From Mucilaginibacter frigoritolerans (lineage in GTDB: Bacteria; Bacteroidota; Bacteroidia; Sphingobacteriales; Sphingobacteriaceae), in NCBI RefSeq assembly GCF_007830615.1, contig NZ_VLLI01000014.1, forward strand, positions 111,642 to 175,641: a stretch of 64,000 bases of DNA. The letters run 5' to 3'. Numbering within the stretch: position 1 is the first letter of the stretch; every line of letters starts with the position of its first letter. A program made the translations under genes and the position numbers. Below the pieces are notes generated by a model that made no database searches, was not told the DNA's origin, and saw only the letters and a list, made by a program, of their open reading frames with translations. Shown in pieces: positions 28,945 through 37,667 of this stretch.

Positions 28945-29086
28945 ATTGTTATCATCATTAAATTTTCAATTCATTTTTCGGAGTAGTAAAAAAGCATATT
29001 GTTATGCTGATAAGGGTACGATAAATGTTTATTTATTTGGGGGGGCCATAAAATGTAGTACCTCCGGCCTTTGTCTTTATTTCCAA

Positions 29087-30094
29087 TTACTGTGTGATAA
29101 CCGTTTTGTTTTTATCAACTAATGAAAGGTATTTACGCAGTATTTTCTTTTGAAGCGGGGTTCCGATTTTAAGTGTAGTATCAATGTGCCTGCGGAAAGC
29201 TTTAACGAACAGGCTATCGTTACCGAAATCGGCAAAGCAGGCGATTTTTTCGGCAGTCAAATCATCGGCTTTATTTTCATATTTTGGTATATCCAGCTTA
29301 TACTTATGCTCTTTATTGTTATAAACATAATCCATATTTTCTTCCCCATTTATTAGTGGAAGATCTTCATGCGCACACCAGGGGCAATCGCTTTTATAAA
29401 TACTCCCAGGAAAAAAGTTGTATGTATAATCTACAGACAGATCATCATCCGAATCCCCATCAAATTCAAAAGTTGATTTCACCGACTGGTTTAGATAAAG
29501 GCCCCAGCCATATATATGAGCATCGTTTATAATGTCCAGGCATTTGTAAACGTGGTTGTTTGTCAATTTATAAAAGCTATATCCATCAATATAGATCCCT
29601 GAACCGTGATCATAAACACGACGTAAATAAAATGTTTTATTTCTGGAATAATTGTTAGCTATATAAAGCGTTGGAGAATTATAAAATGTATCAATCTCTT
29701 CCATATAAATAAGATACCAATTGTTGTTTACCTGCTTAAATACACAGAGGGATGGAGAGGAAACATCCCAGCCTTGCAAACAAAGAAGCTCGTCATTACC
29801 ATCGCCATCCAAATCTGCACGAACAATATTGAAAACAAATCCATAATCAGGATCAACATGCATAGCATGCGGGTTATTTAAAGTATCAGGCTTAATGAAT
29901 TTAGCAAATTCACTTAGCAGTGTGGTATCGGGCTTTTTGTAGGTAAACTGCGTCGCTTTTTTGATCCAGCTATCGGGTATTTTTTTCCAACTGGCATTAA
30001 CGGTTTCTTTGCCCCTAAATTGGTTGCCAATATTGTTGCAAGACATAATAAGTAAAACGGAAACAAGAATGATAAAGCGAGACTGGCGGTGCAT
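29087..30094 (-). CDS. Lipoprotein of unknown function
   Basis: 335 residues. A lipoprotein signal ends in the lipobox LIMSC, so it is membrane-anchored by Cys19. The mature part holds ADLDGDGNDELLCLQGW, a DxDGDG calcium-loop motif as in FG-GAP/VCBS proteins, and two further acidic loops (DGDSDDDLSVD). It is beta-rich with no catalytic motif recognised. It is a single gene, divergent from the next one across a 246-base gap. Confidence 0.75.
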   Translation of the reverse strand: MHRQSRFIILVSVLLIMSCNNIGNQFRGKETVNASWKKIPDSWIKKATQFTYKKPDTTLLSEFAKFIKPDTLNNPHAMHVDPDYGFVFNIVRADLDGDGNDELLCLQGWDVSSPSLCVFKQVNNNWYLIYMEEIDTFYNSPTLYIANNYSRNKTFYLRRVYDHGSGIYIDGYSFYKLTNNHVYKCLDIINDAHIYGWGLYLNQSVKSTFEFDGDSDDDLSVDYTYNFFPGSIYKSDCPWCAHEDLPLINGEENMDYVYNNKEHKYKLDIPKYENKADDLTAEKIACFADFGNDSLFVKAFRRHIDTTLKIGTPLQKKILRKYLSLVDKNKTVITQ

Positions 30095-30229
30095 AATTCC
30101 GAATAATTGATGTTAAATTTAAGCTATTTAATACACCAAATTCATGCTATAATTAATTTTTATCAATAATTCGCCCTGTTGTCAGAAGATTGCAAATAGA
30201 ACCACTATGCAGGTAGATTGCATCAACAG

Positions 30230-30267
30230 CAAAAGGCAAAACCCTTACTCAAGGTTTCTGCCTTTTG
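30230..30267. other. Long hairpin in a divergent intergenic region
   Basis: CAAAAGGCA at 30230-30238 pairs with TGCCTTTTG at 30259-30267, and inner AAACC/GGTTT continue the stem. It lies between divergent genes, where a terminator is not needed, and has no T run. It might be a leader structure of the following plus-strand gene. Confidence 0.5.
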
Positions 30268-30340
30268 CCTGTTAGCCAATCAAAAAGCCATAGATATTTT
30301 TATATCTTTACCACAGTAAAAACCTAAACATATAATCACC

Positions 30341-30649
30341 ATGGGAAACAAGGTTCCGGTAAAATTCATGAATAATTCAAACAGATATATTCCGATAGCA
30401 ATATTTCAAATTGTAAAAAACACGAAGAACGAGGATGAGCGTCGTATTGTATTTTCTGGTGCGATCCCTTCTTTTGGATTCGGCCGATGTGAAATAGATG
30501 ATTCCATAAGGCCACTCGCATGCCTTTCGGACAAGAGGTATGAAGTAGGAGCTCTTTTTGAAGAATCAAGGGGCGACCGGGCCATCGAATTAGTCTTTCA
30601 AAGTCCTACGGGCGGTGAAGTGCGTTATGACATTGACTATTGGGAATAA
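30341..30649 (+). CDS. Hypothetical protein, 102 aa
   Basis: 102 residues, soluble, beta-rich (RRIVFSGAIPSFGFGRCEID, then a C-terminal DIDYWE). Two Cys are present. Not recognised. The ATG is preceded by TATCTTTA, a near match to the -7 consensus, about 30 bases upstream, which supports expression. Confidence 0.55.
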   Translation: MGNKVPVKFMNNSNRYIPIAIFQIVKNTKNEDERRIVFSGAIPSFGFGRCEIDDSIRPLACLSDKRYEVGALFEESRGDRAIELVFQSPTGGEVRYDIDYWE

Positions 30650-30664
30650 ATGTAGTTTTGGGAA

Positions 30665-31057
30665 TTATTTATACTGATCATCTGTTACATGTTCCATCCA
30701 GTCAACCGGCGAACCGTTTAGTTTTTCCTGTATGGCAATATGGCTCATGGCTGTGGTGGTAGTAGCGCCATGCCAGTGTTTTTCGTTCGGCATAAAGTAA
30801 ACTACATCACCGGGGTGAATATTTTGCTTTGCTTCACCCTCGCGCTGTACCCAGCCTGCACCTCCGGTAACAATTAAGGTTTGTCCAAAAGGGTGGGTAT
30901 GCCATGCGGTACGTGCACCGGGTTCAAAGGTAACCAGCGCCATTGCCACGCGCGATGGTTCCGGCGGATTTATCAAGGGATCGATGCGTACTGTTCCTGT
31001 AAAATATTCTGCGGGACCTTTCCCTGAAGGCTGCGAACCGCTGCGTATTATTTCCAT
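30665..31057 (-). CDS. Cupin-fold protein (hydroxynitrile-lyase-like)
   Basis: 130 residues, a single cupin. Motif 1 is AWHTHPFGQTLIVTGGAGWVQ, with two His and the Glu replaced by Gln. Motif 2 is GDVVYFMPNEKHWHGA, with the metal His. The sequence type is that of small manganese cupins annotated as (R)-hydroxynitrile lyase-like or carboxymuconolactone-associated. It is the last gene of a same-strand set with two SDRs and an AraC regulator, 44 bases after the nearer SDR. Substrate unknown. Confidence 0.85.
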   Translation of the reverse strand: MEIIRSGSQPSGKGPAEYFTGTVRIDPLINPPEPSRVAMALVTFEPGARTAWHTHPFGQTLIVTGGAGWVQREGEAKQNIHPGDVVYFMPNEKHWHGATTTTAMSHIAIQEKLNGSPVDWMEHVTDDQYK

Positions 31058-31101
31058 ATTTTTCTGTTTTGTATTATTCTTTTGATTTATAAAAGTAAGT
31101 A

Positions 31102-31854
31102 TTAACGTACGGTATATCCTCCATCAACAGCAATAGCCTGGCCAACAATAAGACTTGCGGCAGGACTGCAAAGAAAGAGCACTACAGCAGCTATTTCTTC
31201 CGGACGGCCCCAGCGCTTATTAGGTAATTGATTAAGCAATTCTTTTATCTGTTCCGGTTCACGTTCTTCCATTGCTGCAGCCATTGGCGTATAAATAATA
31301 CCCGGGCATACTGCATTAACATTAATCCCCATTGCGGCATATTCCAAACCGGCACATTTGGTAAACCCTATTACACCGTGTTTGGAAGCATGATATATTC
31401 CCCGCTCGGCGGTACCGATCAGCCCACCTATAGATGAACAGTTTACCACTGCACCGCTGCCTTGTGCACGCATCTGATGTAACTCATATTTCATACAATT
31501 CCATATGCCTCGCAGATTGATAGCCATAACTTTGTCGTAGGCTTCGCCGGAAGCATCGGCTGTATTGGCAACCGGATCATTTATGCCCGCATTGTTATAG
31601 GCATAGTCCAACTTACCGTACACCGATACAATATGATTGATCATTTCCTCAACGCTTTTTTTATCCGCCACATCGCATGCAATGCCTAAAGCACTATAAC
31701 CAGCAACAGTTAACTCCTTTACTTGTTCTGCCGGTTCCTTAAGGTCACACAATACAACAGTTGCACCTGCTTCAGCAAAAGCTTTTGCCGTTGCCCAGCC
31801 AATGCCTTGTGCTGCGCCTGTAACCAGGGCCACCTTACCTTTCATTATTTCCAT
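31102..31854 (-). CDS. SDR-family NAD(P)-dependent oxidoreductase
   Basis: 250 residues. The cofactor motif GAAQGIG, NNAG and the catalytic Ser-Tyr-Lys set (NCSSIGG, then YHASK) are all intact, as is the C-terminal VDGGYTVR. A classical SDR of about normal length. It reduces or oxidises an unknown alcohol/ketone. It neighbours a cupin and an AraC regulator that probably controls the cluster. The ATG at 31854 is used; a second Met at residue 4 is possible. Confidence 0.92.
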   Translation of the reverse strand: MEIMKGKVALVTGAAQGIGWATAKAFAEAGATVVLCDLKEPAEQVKELTVAGYSALGIACDVADKKSVEEMINHIVSVYGKLDYAYNNAGINDPVANTADASGEAYDKVMAINLRGIWNCMKYELHQMRAQGSGAVVNCSSIGGLIGTAERGIYHASKHGVIGFTKCAGLEYAAMGINVNAVCPGIIYTPMAAAMEEREPEQIKELLNQLPNKRWGRPEEIAAVVLFLCSPAASLIVGQAIAVDGGYTVR

Positions 31855-32033
31855 TGCTCATTAAAATTATAAGGCAAAGGTATGGCAGGCAACAGATCCG
31901 CTGTTAAAAGCTATCAAACAAAAAAGTAATGATTTCAAACAATATAGCCAGATCATTCCGGCTGTGCATCCGCGACTATGTGATCTGCGTCACTAACCTA
32001 TAAACAGATAAGAGCAGCTTTCATAATTTTGTT

Positions 32034-32915
32034 TTAAACAGCCTCCATCCTGAAAGAGCGCGGCGTATTGCCGGTCAATCTTTTAAAGTAATTATTAAAA
32101 TGCGTGGGATATTCAAAACCCAGGGCATAAGCAACTTCTGCAATACTCCAGTCAGTATGATGTAACAGCGCTTTGGCTTCGCTGATAATTCTTTCAGCAA
32201 TATGGGTGCTGGTTGTTTTTGCGGTAATTTCCATTACTGCCCTGTTTAGGTGGTTTACATGCACGGAGAGCACATTGGCATAATCCTGTGCCGTTTTGAG
32301 TTTTAGCGGCTGCTCAATGCCATCAATAGGGAACTGTTTTTCCAAATGATTCAAGAACAGCGTGGCAATACGGGAAGATGCATTGTGGTGCTTATGGAAA
32401 TTATCGGGCGGCTGAAATTTCAGCGCCTCGTGGATCATTAAAATAATGTAGTTCCTTATCAGATCGCTTTTAAAGGCATAATCGGCCTCTTGTTCGGCTA
32501 GCATCCTTTCAAATATATCGCCGATATATTTCTTTTGGGTTTCTGTTAATATAAATACAGGATTACCGCCGATCTTAAAAAATGGCGACTCCTGTAAGCT
32601 TTCGGACCTGTCATTGCTTTTCAAAAATTCTTCCGTAAATAAACAGGCATATCCGGTTAATCCAGCCGACAACAATTCAGACGAATAAGGGATATGTGGA
32701 TTACCAAAAAACAAATACGTGCCCTCAACAATAATCCCACGATCGGCATAGTTAATATCGCTTTTTCCGGTTACCATACATATTTTGTAAAAGTCGCGGC
32801 GGGTATATGATGGCAGCGGATGAACCGACGTTTCTATCGGGTAAACCTTAAAGCCCTTTAGCTTAAGATCAAACGTATGCGATTCGTTAATTTGAGAAAC
32901 AGCCTCATTCTTCAT
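32034..32915 (-). CDS. AraC-family transcriptional regulator
   Basis: 293 residues. A cupin-like ligand domain (about 1-160) is followed by two helix-turn-helix motifs; the second reads WSIAEVAYALGFEYPTHFNNYF and ends RLTGNTPRSFR. It sits between two SDR genes on the same strand (36 bases from the upstream SDR, 179 from the downstream one), so it probably controls this small redox cluster. Confidence 0.92.
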   Translation of the reverse strand: MKNEAVSQINESHTFDLKLKGFKVYPIETSVHPLPSYTRRDFYKICMVTGKSDINYADRGIIVEGTYLFFGNPHIPYSSELLSAGLTGYACLFTEEFLKSNDRSESLQESPFFKIGGNPVFILTETQKKYIGDIFERMLAEQEADYAFKSDLIRNYIILMIHEALKFQPPDNFHKHHNASSRIATLFLNHLEKQFPIDGIEQPLKLKTAQDYANVLSVHVNHLNRAVMEITAKTTSTHIAERIISEAKALLHHTDWSIAEVAYALGFEYPTHFNNYFKRLTGNTPRSFRMEAV

Positions 32916-32951
32916 CTTGCAAAGTTAAAGAAAACAAACAATTGCTTTTAT

Positions 32952-33761
32952 CTATTTCGTGGGTATGGATGGCGCCCTGTAATTCAGTCCGGCGGTAGTG
33001 CCGCAGGTTACATCAACGGTTACACCGGTTATTTTTGCGGCCAGGTCAGACGATAGAAATACAGCCGCGTTCGCAATATCCGCCATTAGGGGAAGTTTCT
33101 TTAGCATGGTATCTTCTTCCATCTGTCGGAGCACAGTTTCCATAGCTTGCGGATCGTGTTCAACAGCTTCTTTAAATACCATGGAGTCTGGCGAACCAGC
33201 GGAGCGGATATTCACTAAGCGAACACCATAAGGACCAACCTCAGCCGCCAGGTTTTTGGCAAAACACTCAAGAGCACTGCATGCAGGCGCAAAACCAGCA
33301 GTATAAGGGTATCCTATGCCGCCCGGCGTTGCCGTTAGCGATAAAATAACGCCAGACTTTTGCCTCATCATCACTTTGGCAGCGTTGGTTGCCGTTAAAA
33401 AATGAGTTTGCATGGCAATATTTACCGGTCGTACAAAATCCTCTACGGCCATATCAACCAGGGGCATGCCTTGTATCACTTTAAAATCAATGGCATTGTA
33501 TACAATATCAATTGTACCGGCGGCATCGACCACCTTTAGCAAATGGTTGCTGATCATCTTCGCATCCAGCGCATCTACCTCATCAACTTTTGCAATACCG
33601 CCCGAGGCAATAATATCATCCGCTATTTTTTGCAATGACCCGGTATTACGACCGGTTAAAAATACCCTTGCCCCCGCCTCGGCAAGCGCCCGGGCAATGG
33701 TGCTGCCCAACGAACCGCCCGCACCATAAATAATGGCATTTTTGCCCTGAAGTATTTTCAT
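32952..33761 (-). CDS. SDR-like protein with altered catalytic residues
   Basis: 269 residues. The cofactor motif is YGAGGSLGSTIARALAEAGA, normal for SDRs. The usual Ser-Tyr-Lys set is not. The serine region reads LSLTATPGG and the YxxxK block aligns with FAPAC, so Tyr is Phe and Lys is Cys. The subgroup with a GFGPACxA-type block is recalled in other bacteria, so this is probably a lineage trait and not decay. It may be a binding protein or use a different mechanism. First gene of the SDR/AraC/SDR/cupin set. Confidence 0.82.
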   Translation of the reverse strand: MKILQGKNAIIYGAGGSLGSTIARALAEAGARVFLTGRNTGSLQKIADDIIASGGIAKVDEVDALDAKMISNHLLKVVDAAGTIDIVYNAIDFKVIQGMPLVDMAVEDFVRPVNIAMQTHFLTATNAAKVMMRQKSGVILSLTATPGGIGYPYTAGFAPACSALECFAKNLAAEVGPYGVRLVNIRSAGSPDSMVFKEAVEHDPQAMETVLRQMEEDTMLKKLPLMADIANAAVFLSSDLAAKITGVTVDVTCGTTAGLNYRAPSIPTK

Positions 33762-34253
33762 CGATTTACGCTATTGGTTAATTAAATATCGGCAGTAAAA
33801 GAAACAAAAGCAAATGGCTGGCATATCCCCTCCTGTCCCGCAGAAATAGGGGACATATAATACACGTGGGGACAAGCAAAACAGCCCCCGCTATAGATCA
33901 ACAAATTAACAGGCAATGTGGGACAGTATGGGACAAAAAATGGCGATGTAATAAAAAATGGCAACACATTGGAAGGCATTAAAAGTGGCAGCCGGTGGAA
34001 ATGCGAACGAACCATATCGCCTATACAACCTGAGCGCGTAATTATTAATGTGCAGCCAGAATAATTAAGCCTTGGTTGAATGAGGCTATAAACTTCAGAA
34101 CGCGGTGTCACATTTTAGGACTATCTATGCTACCGCTAAACTTTAGCCAGTGGAATTTTCAGGCGCGATCATCCATTTAAATCTAAGGATCAGCAGGTTG
34201 TCATTTTTTTTGTAACTATATTTTATTTACAAACTCTAAGTATAAAAGCCATC
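33762..34253. other. 492-base gap with G-rich short repeats, no gene supported
   Basis: It contains scattered copies of GGGGACA / TGGGACA (near 33850, 33870, 33920 and 33930) and a repeated AAAAAATGGC. A 109-codon minus-strand frame exists but has no family resemblance or sensible composition. A dispersed 34-base repeat lies at 34119-34152. No promoter was identified with confidence. Confidence 0.5.
34119..34152 (+). repeat. Dispersed repeat, copy 1
   Basis: GGACTATCTATGCTACCGCT begins a 34-base stretch that recurs at 35814-35847 with only a few differences. The two copies are in the same orientation and bracket the DJ-1 fusion gene and the next hypothetical gene. Confidence 0.7.
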
Positions 34254-35060
34254 ATGAAGAAATTTTACTTTATAGTATTGTTACTATTAATTGGCACTTC
34301 CACTACCTTTTCGCAAACAACAGCCCCAGCCGATTCAATGGTTTATGTTTGCCCTCCCTGTAACGGCAGCTGTGATCAATTGCAATTTGATAAGCCGGGC
34401 GTTTGTCCGCATTGCGGCATGGCGCTGGTAAAAATGTCACTCAGTGATTTTAAGAAGCTGTTAGCTGCAAAACCTATTACCATTGCTTTTTACCTGCAGG
34501 ATGGTGTGGAAGTGTTGGATTTTGCGGGCCCGATGGAAGTTTTTATCACAGCCGGCTTTAATGTGATCACCGTATCAAAAACATATAAACCCATCCGCTC
34601 AAAAACCGTTTTATTTATAACGCCCGACTATACCATAGCTGATGCACCCAAAAGCGATATACTGGTTGTTTTTGGTGGCCCTACCCAACCAACTATTGAT
34701 GACCCTGAAGTAATGGCTTGGCTAAAAGCACAAATAAGTTCAGATAAGTATGTAATGTCGGTATGTACAGGCGCGTTTATTTTAGGCAAAACAGGCATTT
34801 TGGATAACCTTACAGCAACAACCTTTCATACAGCCATAGGCGATCTGGCCAAAGCATATCCCAAAACCAAAGTATTGGCCAATACCCGTTTTGTTGATAA
34901 CGGCACTGTGATTACCACAGCCGGGATTTCGGCAGGCATTGATGGTGCGCTGCACCTGGTTGAAAAACTGCGCGGCAGGCCCTATGCAAAAAGTGTTGCC
35001 GAAACCATTGAATATGATAAATGGGTTCCGGATAATGGGCTGATTGTGAAAACGAATTGA
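34254..35060 (+). CDS. Exported heavy-metal-binding domain / DJ-1-PfpI fusion
   Basis: 268 residues. After a signal peptide (about 1-22) there is a short heavy-metal-binding-like module (YVCPPCNGSCDQLQFDKPG, then CPHCGMALVKM). A complete DJ-1/PfpI domain (about 75-260) follows, with the nucleophile elbow in VMSVCTGAFILGKTG. The Cys-rich part resembles the domain found on copper/efflux proteins. Joined to a DJ-1 domain it may act as a periplasmic metal- or aldehyde-stress protein. A single gene closed by a strong terminator. Confidence 0.85.
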   Translation: MKKFYFIVLLLLIGTSTTFSQTTAPADSMVYVCPPCNGSCDQLQFDKPGVCPHCGMALVKMSLSDFKKLLAAKPITIAFYLQDGVEVLDFAGPMEVFITAGFNVITVSKTYKPIRSKTVLFITPDYTIADAPKSDILVVFGGPTQPTIDDPEVMAWLKAQISSDKYVMSVCTGAFILGKTGILDNLTATTFHTAIGDLAKAYPKTKVLANTRFVDNGTVITTAGISAGIDGALHLVEKLRGRPYAKSVAETIEYDKWVPDNGLIVKTN

Positions 35061-35064
35061 AGTT

Positions 35065-35091
35065 AAAAAAATCATTTAGCATGATTTTTTT
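35065..35091 (+). terminator. Strong intrinsic terminator
   Basis: AAAAAAATCAT (35065-35075) and ATGATTTTTTT (35081-35091) form a perfect 11-base stem with a 5-base loop and built-in T run, 5 bases after the DJ-1 fusion stop codon. Confidence 0.9.
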
Positions 35092-35094
35092 CCT

Positions 35095-35123
35095 GCTGTC
35101 CGAAGTCTTTAAAATCGGACAGC
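35095..35123 (+). repeat. GTCCGA/TCGGAC hairpin element, copy A
   Basis: GCTGTCCGA (35095-35103) pairs with TCGGACAGC (35115-35123), 9 bases, and is followed by GGGGCC. Related elements lie at 37743-37762 (opposite orientation) and 40423-40445. Confidence 0.65.
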
Positions 35124-35231
35124 GGGGCCATTTCTATATCTTAGACTTGTATTTGCAAAAAGATATTGTTTAATTTATACAACTAAACTAACTATCAAGC
35201 TACATCAATCTTTACACTTTTATAAAATGAT

Positions 35232-35768
35232 ATGCTGATCTTAATCTGGGGATTGCTAAACATAGCACTTTTCATATACTTTATTTCAATATGCTTTAAA
35301 GCAACTAAGTTTATTCGGGAGAGAATGGGCACTCTGGCTGCTATTATTTTTGTTCTCGGGTTATTGTCCTTTTCCAGCCATTCCTTTAATAACGATGAAA
35401 ATAAGGAACCTAATACCAACCAGTATAAGACATGGAAATTTACACCAAAAGACAGTTTAACTGGAGTCTGTTCCAAAGAGTTACGCTTAGAAAAAACGAT
35501 GGTTTTAAATTATAATTTAAGTATAGTTTATGGCACAGATAAAAAAAGTAATTCAAGTATTCCAATCAGTGCATGTTCATTCAATACGGGCCTTATAAGC
35601 GGAACCAACTGGAAACCATTAATAATTACTGTTGACACCACATCTGTTATTAACAAACTGCGATATACTGTGGATGGCACAGTTGACTGGACGTTGCTTG
35701 GTATAACTTTGTATTCTCAAACTAAGGATTATAACGGAATGGTGTTTGTAACGCCATCCGGGAATTAG
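35232..35768 (+). CDS. Hypothetical membrane-anchored protein, 178 aa
   Basis: Two hydrophobic helices (about 2-22 and 34-52) precede a 125-residue polar, beta-rich domain with DSLTGVCSKELRLEKT and a second Cys (ISACSFNTG). Topology would put that domain on the same side as the N-terminus. Not recognised. Confidence 0.6.
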   Translation: MLILIWGLLNIALFIYFISICFKATKFIRERMGTLAAIIFVLGLLSFSSHSFNNDENKEPNTNQYKTWKFTPKDSLTGVCSKELRLEKTMVLNYNLSIVYGTDKKSNSSIPISACSFNTGLISGTNWKPLIITVDTTSVINKLRYTVDGTVDWTLLGITLYSQTKDYNGMVFVTPSGN

Positions 35769-35813
35769 GACTAAGCATAACTGCTGTGCGATTTCTATGA
35801 TTTTGATAGCTAG

Positions 35814-35847
35814 GGACTATTTATGCTATCGCTAAACTTAGACCAGT
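35814..35847 (+). repeat. Dispersed repeat, copy 2
   Basis: The stretch starting GGACTATTTATGCTATCGCT matches copy 1 at 34119-34152 at about 30 of 34 positions, same orientation. It lies 46 bases after the hypothetical gene and 50 bases before the PadR operator. Confidence 0.7.
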
Positions 35848-35897
35848 GAGGTATTTAACAACCAATGTTGAATTTTAATTAAAATCATGCCCCGATT

Positions 35898-35942
35898 ATT
35901 TATATACATAATTTTGTTATGTATATAAATTGTTTACATTTG
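35898..35942 (+). promoter_or_regulatory. Perfect inverted-repeat operator and promoter of the PadR operon
   Basis: ATTTATATACATA (35898-35910) and TATGTATATAAAT (35918-35930) form a perfect 13-base inverted repeat with a 7-base spacer. The spacer holds a TTTG -33 box (35913-35916). A TACATTTG -7 box lies 18 bases on, at 35935-35942. The operator covers the -33 box, so PadR binding would block its own promoter. The start point would fall at or next to the ATG at 35948. Confidence 0.75.
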
Positions 35943-35947
35943 TCGTT

Positions 35948-36286
35948 ATGAATACTAATCCATTATTAAAAGGCACACTGCAAACTATTATTTTAAAGTT
36001 GCTGGAAAGTAAAGACCGGATGTATGGTTATGAGATTACACAGAAGGTTAAAGAAGTATCTGAAGGCGGGATTATGCTTACAGAGGGGGCGTTATATCCT
36101 GCCTTGCATAAATTAGAAGCCGATGGCTTTTTGGAAACAACAGTTGAAATAGTAGATGGTAGAGCCCGAAAATATTACCGGCTCACCGAGCATGGGGGGA
36201 AAGAAGTAACCAGCAAATTAAAAGAAGCGCAGGCTTTTATTGATCAGCTGCAGAATTTATTGAACCTTAAACCGGCTATAAAATGA
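35948..36286 (+). CDS. PadR-family transcriptional regulator
   Basis: 112 residues from the ATG at 35948. A TTG at 35930 would place the start inside the operator and is rejected. Winged helix: LLESKDRMYGYEITQKVKEVS, then TEGALYPALHKLEADGFLETT and RKYYRLTEHG, the PadR signature. It overlaps the next gene by the ATGA at 36283-36286 and is thus coupled to the membrane proteins it probably controls. A perfect inverted repeat over its own promoter suggests autoregulation. Confidence 0.93.
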   Translation: MNTNPLLKGTLQTIILKLLESKDRMYGYEITQKVKEVSEGGIMLTEGALYPALHKLEADGFLETTVEIVDGRARKYYRLTEHGGKEVTSKLKEAQAFIDQLQNLLNLKPAIK

Positions 36287-36984
36287 AACTAACAGAGCAG
36301 GAAGGTGAGCTTTTGAAGCAATACTTAAGTAAAATATTAAAGTACCGCGAAACCTATGATGAGCTTTACGATCACGTTGTTACCGCTTTAAGCCATAAAA
36401 CCACGATCACATCCTTTGAGCAATCTGTTTATGATATTATCACAGATGATTTTGGAGGCTATGATAATTTAATGAAACTGGAAAAGGCTTCTAAAAAGAT
36501 GGCCATTAAGGATACTATAAAGGGATTTTTAATTTATTTTACAGGCTATTTCAAATTCCCTAAACTGCTATATACCGTTGCGGGTATTGTAATGGTATAT
36601 TATTTTACCCTGCATTTTCAATTAACACTATGGACTGTGCAGGCAATTTGTCCGGCCATGATCTGTTTTCCGCAGCTATACTATTTTGTTACTCTTATAA
36701 AAGAGTTTGCTTTTTTACAAAAAAGAGATAAAAAAGGATACGTTTTTAAACCCGCATTTAAGTTGAATGTTATTGCTGCAATAGGAACATTGCCTGTCTG
36801 GATATTTCTGCCCTTCACCTACTGGCTACCGCCGATTTACTTAAGTTTCTGGCACAGTCCACATCCCGTATTTGTAACATCATTTTTAATGACCTCCGTG
36901 TTGTATGCTTTATCACTAATGAAGTTATACAGAGATATAGCAATAAGCAGGACACACATCATATTAGCTGTTGATAAATTTTAA
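36283..36984 (+). CDS. PadR-linked membrane protein, paralogue 1
   Basis: 233 residues. An N-terminal helical domain (about 1-75; YRETYDELYDHVVTALSH) is followed by about four TM segments. Its start overlaps the PadR stop. The same layout occurs in the next gene (PYDEIKDHIITVIE near the N-terminus), so the two are diverged paralogues. PadR operons with a membrane protein of this kind are common in Bacteroidota, but the function is not known. Confidence 0.75.
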   Translation: MKLTEQEGELLKQYLSKILKYRETYDELYDHVVTALSHKTTITSFEQSVYDIITDDFGGYDNLMKLEKASKKMAIKDTIKGFLIYFTGYFKFPKLLYTVAGIVMVYYFTLHFQLTLWTVQAICPAMICFPQLYYFVTLIKEFAFLQKRDKKGYVFKPAFKLNVIAAIGTLPVWIFLPFTYWLPPIYLSFWHSPHPVFVTSFLMTSVLYALSLMKLYRDIAISRTHIILAVDKF

Positions 36985-36995
36985 CATAATATAAA

Positions 36996-37667
36996 ATGAC
37001 ACTAAACGCTACTGACTTAGACTATATTAATGATCGCTTAAAAAACGATATTAAAAGCATATACCAGGAACCTTATGATGAAATCAAAGATCACATTATT
37101 ACGGTTATTGAAGTTGCCCGCGAAAACGGCGATAACCGTAATATTGCTTTTGTTTTTGATGAGCTACTGGAAACACATTTTAAAGGTTACCGGACTTTTG
37201 AGAAAATAATAAAGGAGTATCCATTGACCTATTACAAAAAAATAACCAGGCTCCATTGGGCCAATATCAAATATTATTTAAACTGGAAGACCATCTTGCT
37301 AATCACGCTGTTTGTTATAACCGGATTTTATCTACCTCAAAATAAAATAACATTTCTTGCACTAATAATTGGATTAATAGCCACAGCGTTTATGCCCGCT
37401 ATTTATTTTTTTTATCAATCTAAAATACTAATAATTAAAACTGACAAGGGAAAGAGTTCAATTGTAAAGCTCTCAATGCAAAGCATGTCTACGCTTTTAA
37501 TATTCATAGGCATTATACTTAATGGCATTTGCCAGATAGCAAGGATTTTCCATTTTTTTAACCCCGTTTTTCATCCTGTGGTTTATATCCTGCTGTTATC
37601 CTGCTTCGTAATTTATGGGTTAAGCAGTATGCGTTTATGTCGGCAGGAGTTTAAAATTGCAAGTTAA
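36996..37667 (+). CDS. PadR-linked membrane protein, paralogue 2
   Basis: 223 residues, same architecture as the preceding gene: a soluble helical N-terminal domain of about 75 residues, then four TM segments (about 98-116, 120-140, 162-180, 193-213). It is 11 bases downstream of paralogue 1, in the same operon. Not recognised beyond this. Confidence 0.72.
   Translation: MTLNATDLDYINDRLKNDIKSIYQEPYDEIKDHIITVIEVARENGDNRNIAFVFDELLETHFKGYRTFEKIIKEYPLTYYKKITRLHWANIKYYLNWKTILLITLFVITGFYLPQNKITFLALIIGLIATAFMPAIYFFYQSKILIIKTDKGKSSIVKLSMQSMSTLLIFIGIILNGICQIARIFHFFNPVFHPVVYILLLSCFVIYGLSSMRLCRQEFKIAS

Noticed and set aside
33782..34111. 109-codon minus-strand frame in the gap after the altered SDR
   Set aside because: Composition is unlike a protein (many Ser, Phe, Cys, Pro without pattern), it spans short G-rich repeats, and it resembles no family.
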